From Desulfocarbo sp964620595 (lineage in GTDB: Bacteria > Desulfobacterota > Desulfarculia > Desulfarculales > Desulfarculaceae), in the NCBI GenBank assembly GCA_964620595.1, contig CAZUHP010000010.1:20360-84359 (forward strand): DNA of 64,000 nt, in the 5' to 3' direction. A program made the position numbers and the translations under genes. Of this stretch, positions 1 to 9,341 are shown piece by piece (the first letter of the stretch is position 1; each line of letters starts with the position of its first letter). The notes under the pieces were generated by a model. The model did no database searches and had not been told where the DNA came from. It was given only the letters and a program-made list of their open reading frames with translations.

Positions 1-806
1 CCCAGGCGGCCCACCATGAACACGAAGAAGGTGAAGCCGAAGATGTCCACGAAAAACTGCACCCCCCCTGGCAGGCCGAAGCGCATGAGCCGCTTGAAGA
101 GGCCGGGCACCAGGCGCCAGGCACTGAGCACCCCAAAGCGGCGGTGGCTGCGGGGCGCGAACACCAGCCCCAAGAACAAAAGCGCCATCACCGCCTGGGC
201 CAAGACCGTGGCCAGGGCCGCGCCGGCGATGCCCAGCTCCGGGAAGGGCCCCACCCCGTTGATCATGGCGTAGTCCAGTGGGATGTTCAGCGCCGCGCCC
301 ACCAGGTGCACCGCCATGACCGGGCGGGTCAGGCCGCGGCCCGAAAAGAAACAGGAGAGCACCACGCTGAGCACCACCAGGCCCGCCCCCAGGGTGATGA
401 TGCGGAAATATATCCTCTCCTGCGCCTGCACCGGCGCGGGGTGACCGCTGCAGGCGAACATGGGCTCGGCCAGAAAATAGAGCGAAGCCAACAGCACCGC
501 GGCGCCCAGGGAGAAGTAGATGCCCTGCCACAGGGAGGCGCCCACCCGCTCCGGCATGCCCGCGCCCACATACTGGGCGATGAACACGTTCACATACCCG
601 GCCACCCCCATGAAGAAGCAGGTGAACAAGAACGAGACGATCCCCGCGGGCAGGGCCGCGGCAATGGCCTCCAGGGAATAGTTGGCCAGAAACAGCCGGT
701 CAGTGAAGTGGATGAGTGAGGTGGTGCCCATGCTCACCACCAGGGGGATGCCGATGGCCAGCACTTGTCGATAGCCGCCCGCTTGGGACCAGCGCTTGCG
801 TATCAC
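1..806 (-). CDS. MATE family efflux transporter (3' end outside window)
   Basis: Encodes about the first 268 residues of a multidrug and toxin extrusion transporter, an inner-membrane cation-coupled exporter. The translation is a run of hydrophobic helices. The first begins LAIGIPLVVSMGTTSLIHF, and the next ones carry the GYVNVFIAQYVGAG segment typical of NorM/DinF proteins (Q-Y-x-G-A near the second and third helices). The GTG start at 804-806 is chosen because an in-frame TGA lies two codons upstream; no clear ribosome site is seen. It follows the amidohydrolase on the same strand with a 98-base gap, so co-transcription is possible. The exported substrate cannot be read from the sequence. 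Confidence 0.85.
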   Translation of the reverse strand, partial: MIRKRWSQAGGYRQVLAIGIPLVVSMGTTSLIHFTDRLFLANYSLEAIAAALPAGIVSFLFTCFFMGVAGYVNVFIAQYVGAGMPERVGASLWQGIYFSLGAAVLLASLYFLAEPMFACSGHPAPVQAQERIYFRIITLGAGLVVLSVVLSCFFSGRGLTRPVMAVHLVGAALNIPLDYAMINGVGPFPELGIAGAALATVLAQAVMALLFLGLVFAPRSHRRFGVLSAWRLVPGLFKRLMRFGLPGGVQFFVDIFGFTFFVFMVGRL

Positions 807-904
807 CGCATATCACCCGAGTAAAAGGAGGAAAGGACGCAATCATAACAAAAGCGCGCTGCTTTGCAAACGGCTGCCCGGGCCTGCGGGGCCGGCCTTC
901 CGGA

Positions 905-1969
905 TCAGTCTCCCAGGCGGAAGAGCCGCCTGGCATTGTCCCGGCCGATCTGTTGTCTGAGCTCCGGCGGCAGGGCATCGAGCAGGGCCAGGACGCCGGG
1001 CAGGCCCTTGGGCAGGCGGCGGCCGATCTGGGGGGACAAGTGGAACTGGTCGCTCCCTATGATGAAGCGGTCCGGGAAGCGCCGGAAGAGCGCCAGCCAG
1101 GCGGGCTTCAGCCGGCCGCCGCGGGCCAGGGGCCGGCCTGGAGGCAGGCCCCGGCGGGTGAGCTTCAGGGACATGTACAGGTTGGGGTGGGCGGCCAGGA
1201 GCCGCGCGCAGAGCTCGGGCGTGCGGTAGCCGGTGTTGTCCCACCCCAGGTGGGCCCAGATTATGTTGGCCCCGCGGTTGTGGGCCAACAGCCGCTCCAG
1301 GGCCGCGATGTTGGCCTTGAGGCGCGGCGGGTTGGGTGGCGAGGCCAGGCCGGGCGGCAGGGGCATGTCCCGGGGAACCGCCTCCAGGTGCAGGTCAATG
1401 GGCACCCCGGCCCGGGCGGCGATGTCGGCCAGGAGCAAGAAGAGGGGATGGTCCGGCGGCGCGTACTCGTAGGGGTGGTCCGGGGCCAGGGAGAAATGCT
1501 CGGCCGCGAACTCGCCGAACCCTCGCGCGCCCTGGGCCAGTATCTCCCGGGCCTTGGCCTTGAAGCGCTTCACCAACTGCGGGCTGGTCCGCCCCGCAGC
1601 CACGGCCTCCTGGATCATCACGTTCAGGGAGCCGCCTCCCGCCAGAAAGGCGAAACGGTCCGGGTGCCCGCACACCACCGGAGCCAGGTCCCCGGCGTCG
1701 AAAACATGGTCCTGAAACGGCGTAAAGGGCGGGGGCATCACCACGCTCAAGCGGACGCCGGCCCGGTCCATGGCCGCCAGGGCGATCCCCACCGCCCCGG
1801 GGTAGTCGTCCTCCATCATATCTGGCGGGCCGAAGCGGGCCAGCAGGTGGCAATGGGCGTCGATGATCCAGGGCCGCGGCCCTGCGGCCGGGCCGGCCAT
1901 GGCCGGCGCTGCCGTGAGCCACAGGCAGGCCAGGGCTATGAGCAACAGGTTGCAGGTGCGAAGCATCAC
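905..1969 (-). CDS. Secreted amidohydrolase (amidohydrolase_2 family)
   Basis: A 354-residue TIM-barrel metal hydrolase of the amidohydrolase-2 type, a family that hydrolyses or decarboxylates small cyclic or aromatic substrates. Residues 1-25 form a signal peptide (MMLRTCNLLLIALACLW... ending AMA), so the enzyme is probably periplasmic, which is unusual for a family that is mostly cytosolic. Metal-site motifs are visible: DAHCHLL just after the signal peptide, HLGWDN in the middle and IIGSDQFH near the C-terminus, which supplies the final Asp. The MATE gene lies directly downstream. The substrate is unknown. Confidence 0.8.
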   Translation of the reverse strand: MMLRTCNLLLIALACLWLTAAPAMAGPAAGPRPWIIDAHCHLLARFGPPDMMEDDYPGAVGIALAAMDRAGVRLSVVMPPPFTPFQDHVFDAGDLAPVVCGHPDRFAFLAGGGSLNVMIQEAVAAGRTSPQLVKRFKAKAREILAQGARGFGEFAAEHFSLAPDHPYEYAPPDHPLFLLLADIAARAGVPIDLHLEAVPRDMPLPPGLASPPNPPRLKANIAALERLLAHNRGANIIWAHLGWDNTGYRTPELCARLLAAHPNLYMSLKLTRRGLPPGRPLARGGRLKPAWLALFRRFPDRFIIGSDQFHLSPQIGRRLPKGLPGVLALLDALPPELRQQIGRDNARRLFRLGD

Positions 1970-2334
1970 AGCCAGGTCTGATCTCCTCGGGGCAGCCAGG
2001 AGTGGCTCTTGAAAACAGCGCCAGCCAAGGGCTGGGCCTCACTCGGTATCATTATGCGACAGGGGCCAGGGCCGGGCAAGAGCCGCTCCGGCCCGGTGCC
2101 GGCCGGCGGCGGATTCCAGTTACTATTGACTCCAGCGGTGATATGGGCGAAAAGGAGGCGGGGAACAACGTCGCGCCTACCCGCCGGGAGCCGCTGGTCC
2201 CGGGCAGGGAGAAACGGCCGCCAGGAGTTACGGCCCTGCTCCTATTGTCCAAGCCAAGGGCGGCGTCCGCTGCCAGGGCAGAGGCAAGGCGTGCAGAACA
2301 TGGCCCGAAGCGCCGGGCCGGGGAGGAATGACCC
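1970..2334. other. Divergent intergenic region between amidohydrolase and liv operon
   Basis: This 365-base gap separates a minus-strand and a plus-strand operon and must hold both promoters. It contains a small perfect hairpin (CCAGCC-AAG-GGCTGG near 2022-2036) and a TTGACT hexamer near 2127, but no convincing -35/-10 pair. ORFs in it have no protein-like features. A good ribosome site (GGGGAGG) lies just before the livK start. Confidence 0.4.
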
Positions 2335-3498
2335 ATGAGGAAGGTCTTGATTGCAATCATGGCGCTCATGCTGCTGGCGCCCGCGGGCGGCGCCCTGGCC
2401 GGGAACGCCATCAAGGTGGGCATCAACGCCCCCCTGACCGGCGACATCCCCAAGGTGGGCGAGGGCACCAAGTACGCGGCCCAGATGTGGCTGGAGGACA
2501 TCAACAAGGCCGGCGGCCTGGAGGTGGGGGGTAAGAAGTACCCGGTGGAGCTTGTCATCGAGGACAACGAGTCCAAGGCCGAGAGCGCGGTCAAGGCCAA
2601 CACCAAGATGATCACCGAGGACGAGGTGCTGGTCATCGTGGGTCCCCAGGCCTCCAAGCAGGCAGTGCCCGCCGGCGAGGTGGCCAACAACTACCAGGTG
2701 CCCATGATCTCCCCCTGGTCCACCAACCCGGACACCACCAAGGACCGGCCCTTCGTGTTCCGCGGCTGCTTCCTGGACCCCTTCCAGGGGCCGGTGCTGG
2801 CCAACTTCATCAGCAAGGAGTTCGGCTTCACCAAGGCCGCGGTGCTCTATGACGTGGCCTCGGACTACCCCAAGGGCCTGGCCGAGTACTTCAAGAAGGC
2901 CTGGGAGGACCTCCACGGCCCCGGCTCGGTGGTGGCCTTTGAGAGCTTCACCACCAAGGACGCGGACTTCAGCTCCCAGCTCACCAAGATACGCCAGAGC
3001 GGCGCCCAGGTGCTGTTCACGCCCCAGTACTACAACGAGGTGGCGCTGATCGTGAACCAGGCCCGGGAGCTGGGTTTCAAGGGGCCCATCGTGGGCAGCG
3101 ACTCCTGGGGCTCGGCCGAGACGGTCAAGCTCTGCGGGCCGGCCTGCCACGGCCTGTTCTTCAGCACCCACTACGCCGCCGCCGGGGCCAAGGGCAAGAC
3201 CAAGGAGTTCATAGAGCGCTACCAGAAGAAATACGGCTACGTGCCCGACGACGTGGCCGCGCTCACCTGGGACGCCCTGGGCCTGGTGCAAAAGGCCATC
3301 CAGGGGTGCGGCAAGCTCACCGGTGATATAAAGAAAGACCGCCAGTGCGTGCGCGACCATCTGGCCAAGATCAAGAAGTACGAGGGCATCACCGGCCAGA
3401 TGACCTTCACCGAGGAGGGCGACCCCATAAAGTGCGCGGTGATCGTGCGGATCAGCGACCAGGGCCAGTACGAGTTCTACAAGTCGGTTTGCCCGTAG
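2335..3498 (+). CDS. livK: Branched-chain amino-acid type ABC transporter substrate-binding protein
   Basis: A 387-residue periplasmic binding protein of the Leu/Ile/Val (type I) family that delivers ligand to the LivHMGF importer encoded immediately downstream. Residues 1-22 are a signal peptide ending GGALA. The mature protein starts with IKVGINAPLTGDIPKVGEG, the usual first strand and ligand loop of this family, and the VGPQASKQAVP segment is also typical. A GGGGAGG ribosome site precedes the ATG. Homologues bind amino acids, amides, urea or aromatic acids, so the ligand is not determined. Placement at the head of the operon, followed by a hairpin, fits high expression of the binding protein. 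Confidence 0.93.
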   Translation: MRKVLIAIMALMLLAPAGGALAGNAIKVGINAPLTGDIPKVGEGTKYAAQMWLEDINKAGGLEVGGKKYPVELVIEDNESKAESAVKANTKMITEDEVLVIVGPQASKQAVPAGEVANNYQVPMISPWSTNPDTTKDRPFVFRGCFLDPFQGPVLANFISKEFGFTKAAVLYDVASDYPKGLAEYFKKAWEDLHGPGSVVAFESFTTKDADFSSQLTKIRQSGAQVLFTPQYYNEVALIVNQARELGFKGPIVGSDSWGSAETVKLCGPACHGLFFSTHYAAAGAKGKTKEFIERYQKKYGYVPDDVAALTWDALGLVQKAIQGCGKLTGDIKKDRQCVRDHLAKIKKYEGITGQMTFTEEGDPIKCAVIVRISDQGQYEFYKSVCP

Positions 3499-3509
3499 GT
3501 TTACCGGGC

Positions 3510-3539
3510 GCGGCGGCCCCCCGGCGGCGGGGTCGCCGC
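3510..3539 (+). terminator. GC-rich stem-loop between livK and livH
   Basis: GCGGCGGCCCC (3510-3520) pairs with GGGGTCGCCGC (3529-3539) around an 8-base loop, with one weak pair. There is no following T-run, so it looks like an mRNA-stabilising or partial-termination hairpin rather than a full terminator. Such hairpins commonly lie between a binding-protein gene and its permease genes. Confidence 0.5.
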
Positions 3540-3610
3540 GCTCCCATGTCTCCGACCGGGCGGGGGAGAGCCCCCTGCCTTTTTAGTGCAGCGGCCGCGG
3601 AGCCCCTTGG

Positions 3611-4534
3611 ATGACCTACTTTCTGCAAAACCTGGTCAACGCCCTGCAGTGGGGCAGCTTCTACGCCCTGATCGCCCTGGGCTACTCCATGGTGTACGGC
3701 ATCCTCATGCTGTTCAACTTTGCCCACGGCGACATCTTCATGGTGGGCGCCTACATCGGCTTTGGCATCGCCTCGGCCCTGTTGGCCCTGGCCGCCTGGG
3801 GCGGGCTGGCCCTGCCCTCCTGGCTCATCCTGGTGCTCACCATCCTCATCAGCATGTTCCTCACCGCCTTCGTGGGGGTGATCGTGGAAAGGGTAGGCTA
3901 CCGCCCCCTGCGCGACGCGCCCCGGGCCTCGGCCGCCATCACCGGGCTCATGATCGGCATCATCCTGGAAACCGGCAACCTGGCCCTGTTGGGCGCCAGC
4001 CGGGTGCGCTTCCCCACCCTGATCCAGTCGGTCACCTTTGACCTGGGCGGGGTGTATGTGACCAACAAGAAGATCATGATTGTGGTGGTGTCCATCGCGC
4101 TCATGATCGCCCTGCACCAGTTCGTGCAACGCAGCAAGTACGGCATGGCCATGCGGGCCATGGCCTATGACTACGTGGTGGTGCCGCTCATGGGGGTGCC
4201 GCTCAACACCATCGCGGCGCTCACCTTTGCCATCGGCTCGGCCCTGGCCGCGGCGGCGGGCATCCTCTTTGGCGTGGCCTACCCGATCCTGGACCCCTAC
4301 ATGGGCATCGTGTTCGGGTGGAAGGCCTTTGTGGCCGCCATCCTGGGCGGGCGGGGCTCGGTGCTGGGCGCCACCCTGGCTGGCTTCCTCCTGGGCTTCA
4401 TCGAGATATTCGTGGCCATGGTGTTCCCCTCCACCCTGCGCGATTTGATCGCCTACAGCATCATCCTGCTGATCCTGGTGTTCCGCCCCCACGGCTTCTT
4501 TGGCGAGCCCTACTCTGCGCGGCTGAGGTTGTAG
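3611..4534 (+). CDS. livH: Branched-chain amino-acid ABC transporter permease LivH
   Basis: A 307-residue inner-membrane permease with about eight hydrophobic helices. It starts with an amphipathic segment (MTYFLQNLVNALQWGSFYAL) and contains the family block GYSMVYGILMLFNFAHGD near residues 24-41. The permease loop GWKAFVAAILGGRGSVLGA near residues 236-254 contacts the ATPase subunits. It forms the transmembrane channel with LivM, which starts two bases after its stop codon. Length and order match canonical liv operons. Confidence 0.93.
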   Translation: MTYFLQNLVNALQWGSFYALIALGYSMVYGILMLFNFAHGDIFMVGAYIGFGIASALLALAAWGGLALPSWLILVLTILISMFLTAFVGVIVERVGYRPLRDAPRASAAITGLMIGIILETGNLALLGASRVRFPTLIQSVTFDLGGVYVTNKKIMIVVVSIALMIALHQFVQRSKYGMAMRAMAYDYVVVPLMGVPLNTIAALTFAIGSALAAAAGILFGVAYPILDPYMGIVFGWKAFVAAILGGRGSVLGATLAGFLLGFIEIFVAMVFPSTLRDLIAYSIILLILVFRPHGFFGEPYSARLRL

Positions 4535-4536
4535 CC

Positions 4537-5835
4537 ATGGCGCGGGGCGAGGCAAGGGGAATCAAGGCGGGGCTCCGGCGGGGGTGGGCCCTGTTCGCGC
4601 CGGTGCCGGTGTTGGGCTGGCTGCTGGGTGGCCTGGCGGCGGTGCTCCTGGAGCAGTGGGTGGGGCTGGAGCTGGCCCAAGCCCTGGGGCTGCCCAAGAT
4701 ACCCATGCTGTTCGGCTTTGTCATCGCGCTCAAAAAGCCGCTGCTCATCCCCGGCACCCTGGCCTTCGTGCTGCTCATCTACCTCCTGCCCATCGGCCTG
4801 GTGGCCCGGTTGTGCGCACCGGCGGCCAACCGCGCGGCCGGGGCCCTCATGGGGCTTCCCCTCATCGTGCCGGCCCTGGTGCATTTGGTGCTCCTCTACG
4901 CTGTCTTGCAGGTGTGGTCCCAGGTGAGCGACTACCGCGACCTGACCCTCCGGCTCACCCTGATCGCGGTGATGCTCACCCTGAGCCTCAACGTGATAAA
5001 CGGCTACATGGGCGAGTTCTCCTGCTCCCATCCCGGCTTCATGGCCCTGGGCGCCTATGCCGCCTCTGTCTTCACGGTGGGGCTCTTTGCCCAGGACCGC
5101 CTCTTTGGCGCGGCCCTGCTGCCCCCGGAGTGGGGGCCGTTCTGCTTCCCCCTGGCCCTGGTGCTGGGCGGGCTGGCGGCCGCGGTGGGGGCCCTGATCA
5201 TCGCCATCCCCTCCTTCCGCACCCGGGGCGACTACCTGGCCATCATCAGCCTGGCCTTCACCTTCATCGTAAAGAGCCTGATCGAGAACCTGGAGGCCGT
5301 GGGCGGACCGCGGGGGCTGTCCTCCCAGCCCAACTGGGCCACCCTGCCGGTGGTGTTCTTTGTCTGCGCCCTGTGCGTATGGGTCATCAACAACTTCGTC
5401 ACCTCCATCCTGGGCAAGGCCACCAACGCGGTGCGCGACGACGAAACCGCGGCCGAGGCCATGACCGTGAACACCAGGCGCACCAAGATGGCGGCCTTTT
5501 TGTTCAGCGCCTTCTGGGCCGGGGTGGCCGGCGGGCTCTTCGCCCACGTGCTGCGCTACGTGAACCCGGCCACCTTCGGCATCCAGAAGCTGGCCGAGGT
5601 GCTGGCCATGGTCTACTTCGGCGGGCTCAACTCGGTGTACGGCTCCATCGTGGGCGCGGTGGGCATCAGCGTGCTGGGCGAGGCCCTGCGGCCCCTGGAG
5701 ATATTCAAGTGGATCATCATCCCCCTGCTGCTCATCCTGGTGATGATCTTCCGCCCCACCGGGCTGGTGGCCTTCAAGGAGTTCAACCTGCGCCGCATCC
5801 TCTCCCCCAAGGCGCCGCCGGAAGGGAGGAGCTAG
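4537..5835 (+). CDS. livM: Branched-chain amino-acid ABC transporter permease LivM
   Basis: A 432-residue permease partner of LivH. The ATG at 4537 directly after the livH stop is chosen; an open frame extends upstream only as a shadow of livH. Before the family core it has an extended N-terminal region of about 140 residues with several hydrophobic helices, as in E. coli LivM. The core carries GYMGEFSCSHPGFMALGAYA and, near the C-terminus, YFGGLNSVYGSIVGAVGISV. Its stop is one base from the livG start, so translation is coupled. Confidence 0.92.
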   Translation: MARGEARGIKAGLRRGWALFAPVPVLGWLLGGLAAVLLEQWVGLELAQALGLPKIPMLFGFVIALKKPLLIPGTLAFVLLIYLLPIGLVARLCAPAANRAAGALMGLPLIVPALVHLVLLYAVLQVWSQVSDYRDLTLRLTLIAVMLTLSLNVINGYMGEFSCSHPGFMALGAYAASVFTVGLFAQDRLFGAALLPPEWGPFCFPLALVLGGLAAAVGALIIAIPSFRTRGDYLAIISLAFTFIVKSLIENLEAVGGPRGLSSQPNWATLPVVFFVCALCVWVINNFVTSILGKATNAVRDDETAAEAMTVNTRRTKMAAFLFSAFWAGVAGGLFAHVLRYVNPATFGIQKLAEVLAMVYFGGLNSVYGSIVGAVGISVLGEALRPLEIFKWIIIPLLLILVMIFRPTGLVAFKEFNLRRILSPKAPPEGRS

Positions 5836-5836
5836 C

Positions 5837-6607
5837 ATGTCGCTGCTGGTGGTGGAGGGAATGACCCACAGCTTCGGCGGGCTCACCGCGGTGCGGAACT
5901 ATGACCTGTCCATCTCGCCCGGCCAGATAGTGGGGCTCATCGGGCCCAACGGCGCGGGCAAGACCACCATCTTCAACCTGATCACCGGCATCTACACCCC
6001 GGACCAGGGGCGCATCACCCTGGACGGCGAGGACATCACCGGCCTGCGCCCCCACCAGATAGCCTCCCGCGGCCTGGGCCGCACCTTCCAGGACCTGCGC
6101 CTCTGGCGTCACATGACCGTGCTGGAGCACGTGATGATGGCCCGCTATGCCCGGCTGGACTACGGCCTGCTGGGCGCCTTCTTCGGCACCCCCCGCCGCC
6201 TGCGCCAGGAAGCCGCGGCCGAGAAGAAGGCCCGGGAGCTGATCTCCCTGTTGGGCCTGGAGCGCCTGGCCGACCAGGTGGTGCTGAACCTGCCCTACGG
6301 CGCTCAGCGCCGGGTGGAGATGGCCCGGGCCCTGGCCATAGAGCCCAAGGTGCTCCTGTTGGACGAGCCCACCGTGGGCATGACCCCCGAGGAGCTGGAC
6401 CAGATCATCCACCTCATCCGCCGGGTCCACCGCGAGCTGGGCCTGGCCATATTCCTCATCGAGCACCGGCTCAAGTTCGTGATGGAACTCTGCCAGCGCA
6501 TCCAGTGCCTGGTCTTCGGCGAGGTCATAGCCCGCGGCACGCCCGAGGAGATACAGAACAACCCCAAGGTCATTGAGGCCTACCTGGGCGAGGAGAAGGT
6601 GGACTGA
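5837..6607 (+). CDS. livG: Branched-chain amino-acid ABC transporter ATPase LivG
   Basis: A 256-residue cytoplasmic ABC ATPase that powers the LivHM channel. It has Walker A GPNGAGKTT near residues 36-44, Walker B LLLDEPTVGM near 173-182, and the H-loop in LIEHRLKFV. The signature motif reads LPYGAQRRVE, a variant of the usual L-S-Y-G-x-Q-R. A GGGAGGA ribosome site lies in the end of livM. The stop overlaps the livF start by one base (TGATG). Confidence 0.94.
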   Translation: MSLLVVEGMTHSFGGLTAVRNYDLSISPGQIVGLIGPNGAGKTTIFNLITGIYTPDQGRITLDGEDITGLRPHQIASRGLGRTFQDLRLWRHMTVLEHVMMARYARLDYGLLGAFFGTPRRLRQEAAAEKKARELISLLGLERLADQVVLNLPYGAQRRVEMARALAIEPKVLLLDEPTVGMTPEELDQIIHLIRRVHRELGLAIFLIEHRLKFVMELCQRIQCLVFGEVIARGTPEEIQNNPKVIEAYLGEEKVD

Positions 6608-7317
6608 TGCTCAAGGTGGAGAACCTGCGGGTGAGCTACGGCAAGATCAGGGCCCTGCACGGCATCAGCTTCACCGTGGCCGAGGGCGAGATCGTGACCA
6701 TCATCGGCGCCAACGGCGCGGGCAAGAGCACCACCCTGCGCGCGGTCTCCCGCCTGGTGCCGGTGGAGCCGGGTAGCTCCCTCAGCTTCGGCGGCGAGGA
6801 CCTGTTGGCCTATCCGGCGGACAAGGTGGTGAGCCGGCTGGGCATCAGCCACGTACCCGAGGGACGGCGGCTCTTCGGCAACCTCACGGTGCTAGAGAAC
6901 CTGAAGCTGGCCTGCTTCGCCCGCAAGGACGAGGAGGGGATCGCCCGCGACCGCAAGCGGGTGTTCGACATCTTCCCCCGCCTGGCCGAGCGCCGCGGGC
7001 AAAAGGCGGCCACCCTTTCCGGCGGCGAGCAGCAGATGCTGGCCGTGGCCCGGGCCTTCATGAGCGGCCGCCGGCTCATGCTCCTGGACGAACCCTCCAT
7101 GGGCCTGGCGCCGCTGCTCATGATGCGAGTGTTCGAGGCGCTGAAGGAGATCAACCAGGAGGGCACCGCCATCCTCTTAGTCGAGCAGAACGCCCGCCTG
7201 GCCCTGAAGTTCGCCCAGCGGGCCTACCTGTTGGAGAACGGGCTCATCGCCGCCCAGGGTCCCACCAGCGAACTCATGCAGGACCCGGAGGTCAAGAAGT
7301 CCTACCTGGGCGGGTGA
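6607..7317 (+). CDS. livF: Branched-chain amino-acid ABC transporter ATPase LivF
   Basis: A 236-residue ABC ATPase, the second motor subunit. It has Walker A GANGAGKST near residues 35-43, the canonical signature LSGGEQQML and Walker B LMLLDEPSMGLAP. It closes the liv operon and overlaps livG by one base, so the two ATPases are probably made in equal amounts. No clear terminator follows; the downstream 120 bases are C-rich. Confidence 0.94.
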   Translation: MLKVENLRVSYGKIRALHGISFTVAEGEIVTIIGANGAGKSTTLRAVSRLVPVEPGSSLSFGGEDLLAYPADKVVSRLGISHVPEGRRLFGNLTVLENLKLACFARKDEEGIARDRKRVFDIFPRLAERRGQKAATLSGGEQQMLAVARAFMSGRRLMLLDEPSMGLAPLLMMRVFEALKEINQEGTAILLVEQNARLALKFAQRAYLLENGLIAAQGPTSELMQDPEVKKSYLGG

Positions 7318-7439
7318 CCCCCCGGCCAGGCGGCCCGCCCCGGCCTCGCCCCCCCCTTGCTGATCCAGAATATGCTAGGCTGAGGTGCTGTCCAGTCTTG
7401 TCCCCTCCCCACCCAAAAGGCCCAAAGGAGAAAAACATC

Positions 7440-8036
7440 ATGCCGCTCGCCAAGATCGCTCTCGTCTGGCTGACCGTCCTTGTGGCGCTGGCCCTGGGCA
7501 CTGATGCCCCTGCCGCCGGGCCCCAGCCCTGTACTCTCATCACCAGGGCCGAAGCCGCCCAGATATTGGGCGAGGCGGTCAAGGCCCCCCGGCAAAAGGT
7601 GGTGACCGGCATGGCCAAGGGCAAAAGCTGCGTATACTACACCGCCGCCCCCCTGGCCCAGCGCGGCGGGGTAGGCAGCGTGGACATCACAGTCTACGAC
7701 GCGGAAACCATGCAGGGAGGCATCTTCACCTCGCCCGAGGAGTTCTACCAGCGGCTCCTGCGGGCCGGCCGCAAGGCCAAGGCTCCCATCCAGGAGATAA
7801 GCGGCCTGGGCGAGCAGGCCCATTGGAGCGTGAGGGGAAACAGCCTGCACTTACTGTCAAAGGGCGTGTACGTGGTGCTAAAGGTGCGGGACCTCAAGAA
7901 GATGAGCGCCGCCAGCGCAAGCGAGCTTGACAAAAAAGTCTCGGCCCATTACCGCCAACTGGCAGAGGCGGCGGCCAGAAAGTACATCCTGCCGCGCCTG
8001 GGCGCCGACCAAGCCCCGCGCCCCAAAGCCGACTGA
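7440..8036 (+). CDS. Small secreted protein of unknown function
   Basis: A 198-residue protein with a signal peptide (residues 1-25, ending DAPAAG). The ATG at 7440 is chosen over upstream in-frame starts because AAAGGAG lies nine bases before it and the signal peptide begins there. The mature protein has exactly two cysteines (PCTLIT near residue 30 and KSCVYY near residue 62), which could form a disulfide. The opening C-x-L-I-T-x-x-E-A-A-x-I-L-G resembles DUF3558-type exported proteins, a loose likeness only. It faces the TRAP operon tail to tail. Confidence 0.7.
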   Translation: MPLAKIALVWLTVLVALALGTDAPAAGPQPCTLITRAEAAQILGEAVKAPRQKVVTGMAKGKSCVYYTAAPLAQRGGVGSVDITVYDAETMQGGIFTSPEEFYQRLLRAGRKAKAPIQEISGLGEQAHWSVRGNSLHLLSKGVYVVLKVRDLKKMSAASASELDKKVSAHYRQLAEAAARKYILPRLGADQAPRPKAD

Positions 8037-8051
8037 CTCGAGGCAACCTTC

Positions 8052-9341
8052 CTAGGGCTGGTACAGGCCGAACCAGCGGGCCGGGGCCAGGGTCAGCTCG
8101 GGCCAGAGGATCACCAGGCCCAGCCCGGCGGCCATGGCCAGGAAAAAAGGCACCACCGCCAGGGACACCCGCTCCAGCCGGGTGTTGGCCAGGGAGGTGG
8201 TCACGTACAGGTTCACCGCCACCGGCGGGGTGAACTGGCCGATGGCCAGGTTGAAGCACATCACCACCCCGAACCACAAGGGATCCCAGCCGAAGTGGGT
8301 CATCAGGGGCATCATGATGGGCAGGAACAGGTAGAAGATGCTGATGGCGTCCAGGAGCATGCCCGCCGCCAGTAAAAAGGCGTTGACCACCAGTATCATC
8401 ACCAGGCCGTTGTCGCTGAGCCCCAGCATGAAGCGGGCCAGGCGGTCGATGGAGCCCAGGCTGTCTGCCGTCCAGGCGAAGAGCCCGGCAAAGGCCACGA
8501 TGAGCATAACCACCGCCGAGGCCACCGCCGAGTCCAGCATCAGGTGGTACAGGTCGCGCCAACCCAAGGTGCCATAGACGACCATGCCCACCACCACGCC
8601 GTAGACCACCGCCACGATGGCCGCCTCGGTGGGGGTGAACAGCCCGCCGTACAGCCCGCCCAGGATCACCGCCGGCGCCAGGAGCCCCCAGATGGCCTCC
8701 TTGAAGGCCTGCCATATCTCCGCCGCCGTGCCCCAGCGGTGCCCCCCGTAGCCCCTGCGCCGGGAGATGAGCACCGCCGGGATGACGAGGCTCAGGCCGG
8801 CGATGAGCCCCGGGAAGATGCCCCCGGCAAACAGCGCCGGCACCGAGGTCTCGGTGATGACCCCGTAGATGATGAGCGCGATGGAGGGCGGCACGATGAT
8901 GGCGGTGCTGCCCGCGCTGGCCACCAGGCCGGCGCTGAAGGCGCGGTCATAGCCCTTGGCCACCATGGCCGGGATCAGCACCGCGCCCATGGCCGCCGCG
9001 TCGGCCGGACCCGAGCCGGACACCCCGCCGAAGAACACGCAGACCAACACCGCCACGATGGCCAGCCCGCCGAGCAGCGGGCCCACCACTAGGCTGGCCA
9101 AGTTCACCAGGCGGCGGCTGATGCCGCAGCGTTCCAGGATGAGCCCGGCCATGATGAAGAAGGGGATGGCCAAGAGGGGGAACTTGGCGATGTTGGCGTA
9201 GAAGGTGGGCGAGATGCCCAGCACGCCCTGGTCGTAGAGCCAGATGACGAAGCAGGCCACCGAGCCCAGGGAGACGGCTATGGGCACCCCCAGCAGCAAT
9301 AGCAGCAGGAACAACCCGAAGAGCAGGACCCCCGGCTCCAT
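8052..9341 (-). CDS. dctM: TRAP transporter large permease subunit DctM
   Basis: A 429-residue, roughly twelve-helix permease of a tripartite ATP-independent periplasmic transporter. It moves ligand inward with the sodium or proton gradient. Family blocks include LFLLLLLLGVPIAVSLG at the N-terminus, GGVSGSGPADAAAMGAVL near residues 118-135 and TPTEAAIVAVVYG. The ATG at 9341 shares its A with the stop codon of dctQ, which fixes the start; the upstream extension of the frame lies inside dctQ. It is the last gene of the dctPQM operon. Confidence 0.93.
   Translation of the reverse strand: MEPGVLLFGLFLLLLLLGVPIAVSLGSVACFVIWLYDQGVLGISPTFYANIAKFPLLAIPFFIMAGLILERCGISRRLVNLASLVVGPLLGGLAIVAVLVCVFFGGVSGSGPADAAAMGAVLIPAMVAKGYDRAFSAGLVASAGSTAIIVPPSIALIIYGVITETSVPALFAGGIFPGLIAGLSLVIPAVLISRRRGYGGHRWGTAAEIWQAFKEAIWGLLAPAVILGGLYGGLFTPTEAAIVAVVYGVVVGMVVYGTLGWRDLYHLMLDSAVASAVVMLIVAFAGLFAWTADSLGSIDRLARFMLGLSDNGLVMILVVNAFLLAAGMLLDAISIFYLFLPIMMPLMTHFGWDPLWFGVVMCFNLAIGQFTPPVAVNLYVTTSLANTRLERVSLAVVPFFLAMAAGLGLVILWPELTLAPARWFGLYQP

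Noticed and set aside
716..1981. Long plus-strand ORF of about 421 codons opposite the amidohydrolase
   Set aside because: High G+C makes antisense frames open. The translation has no hydrophobic or domain pattern and it is a mirror of the real gene.
7318..7356. Further G-tract repeat copy after livF
   Set aside because: C-rich but without the regular CGAC or CGCAAA-linked unit, so it may be ordinary composition.
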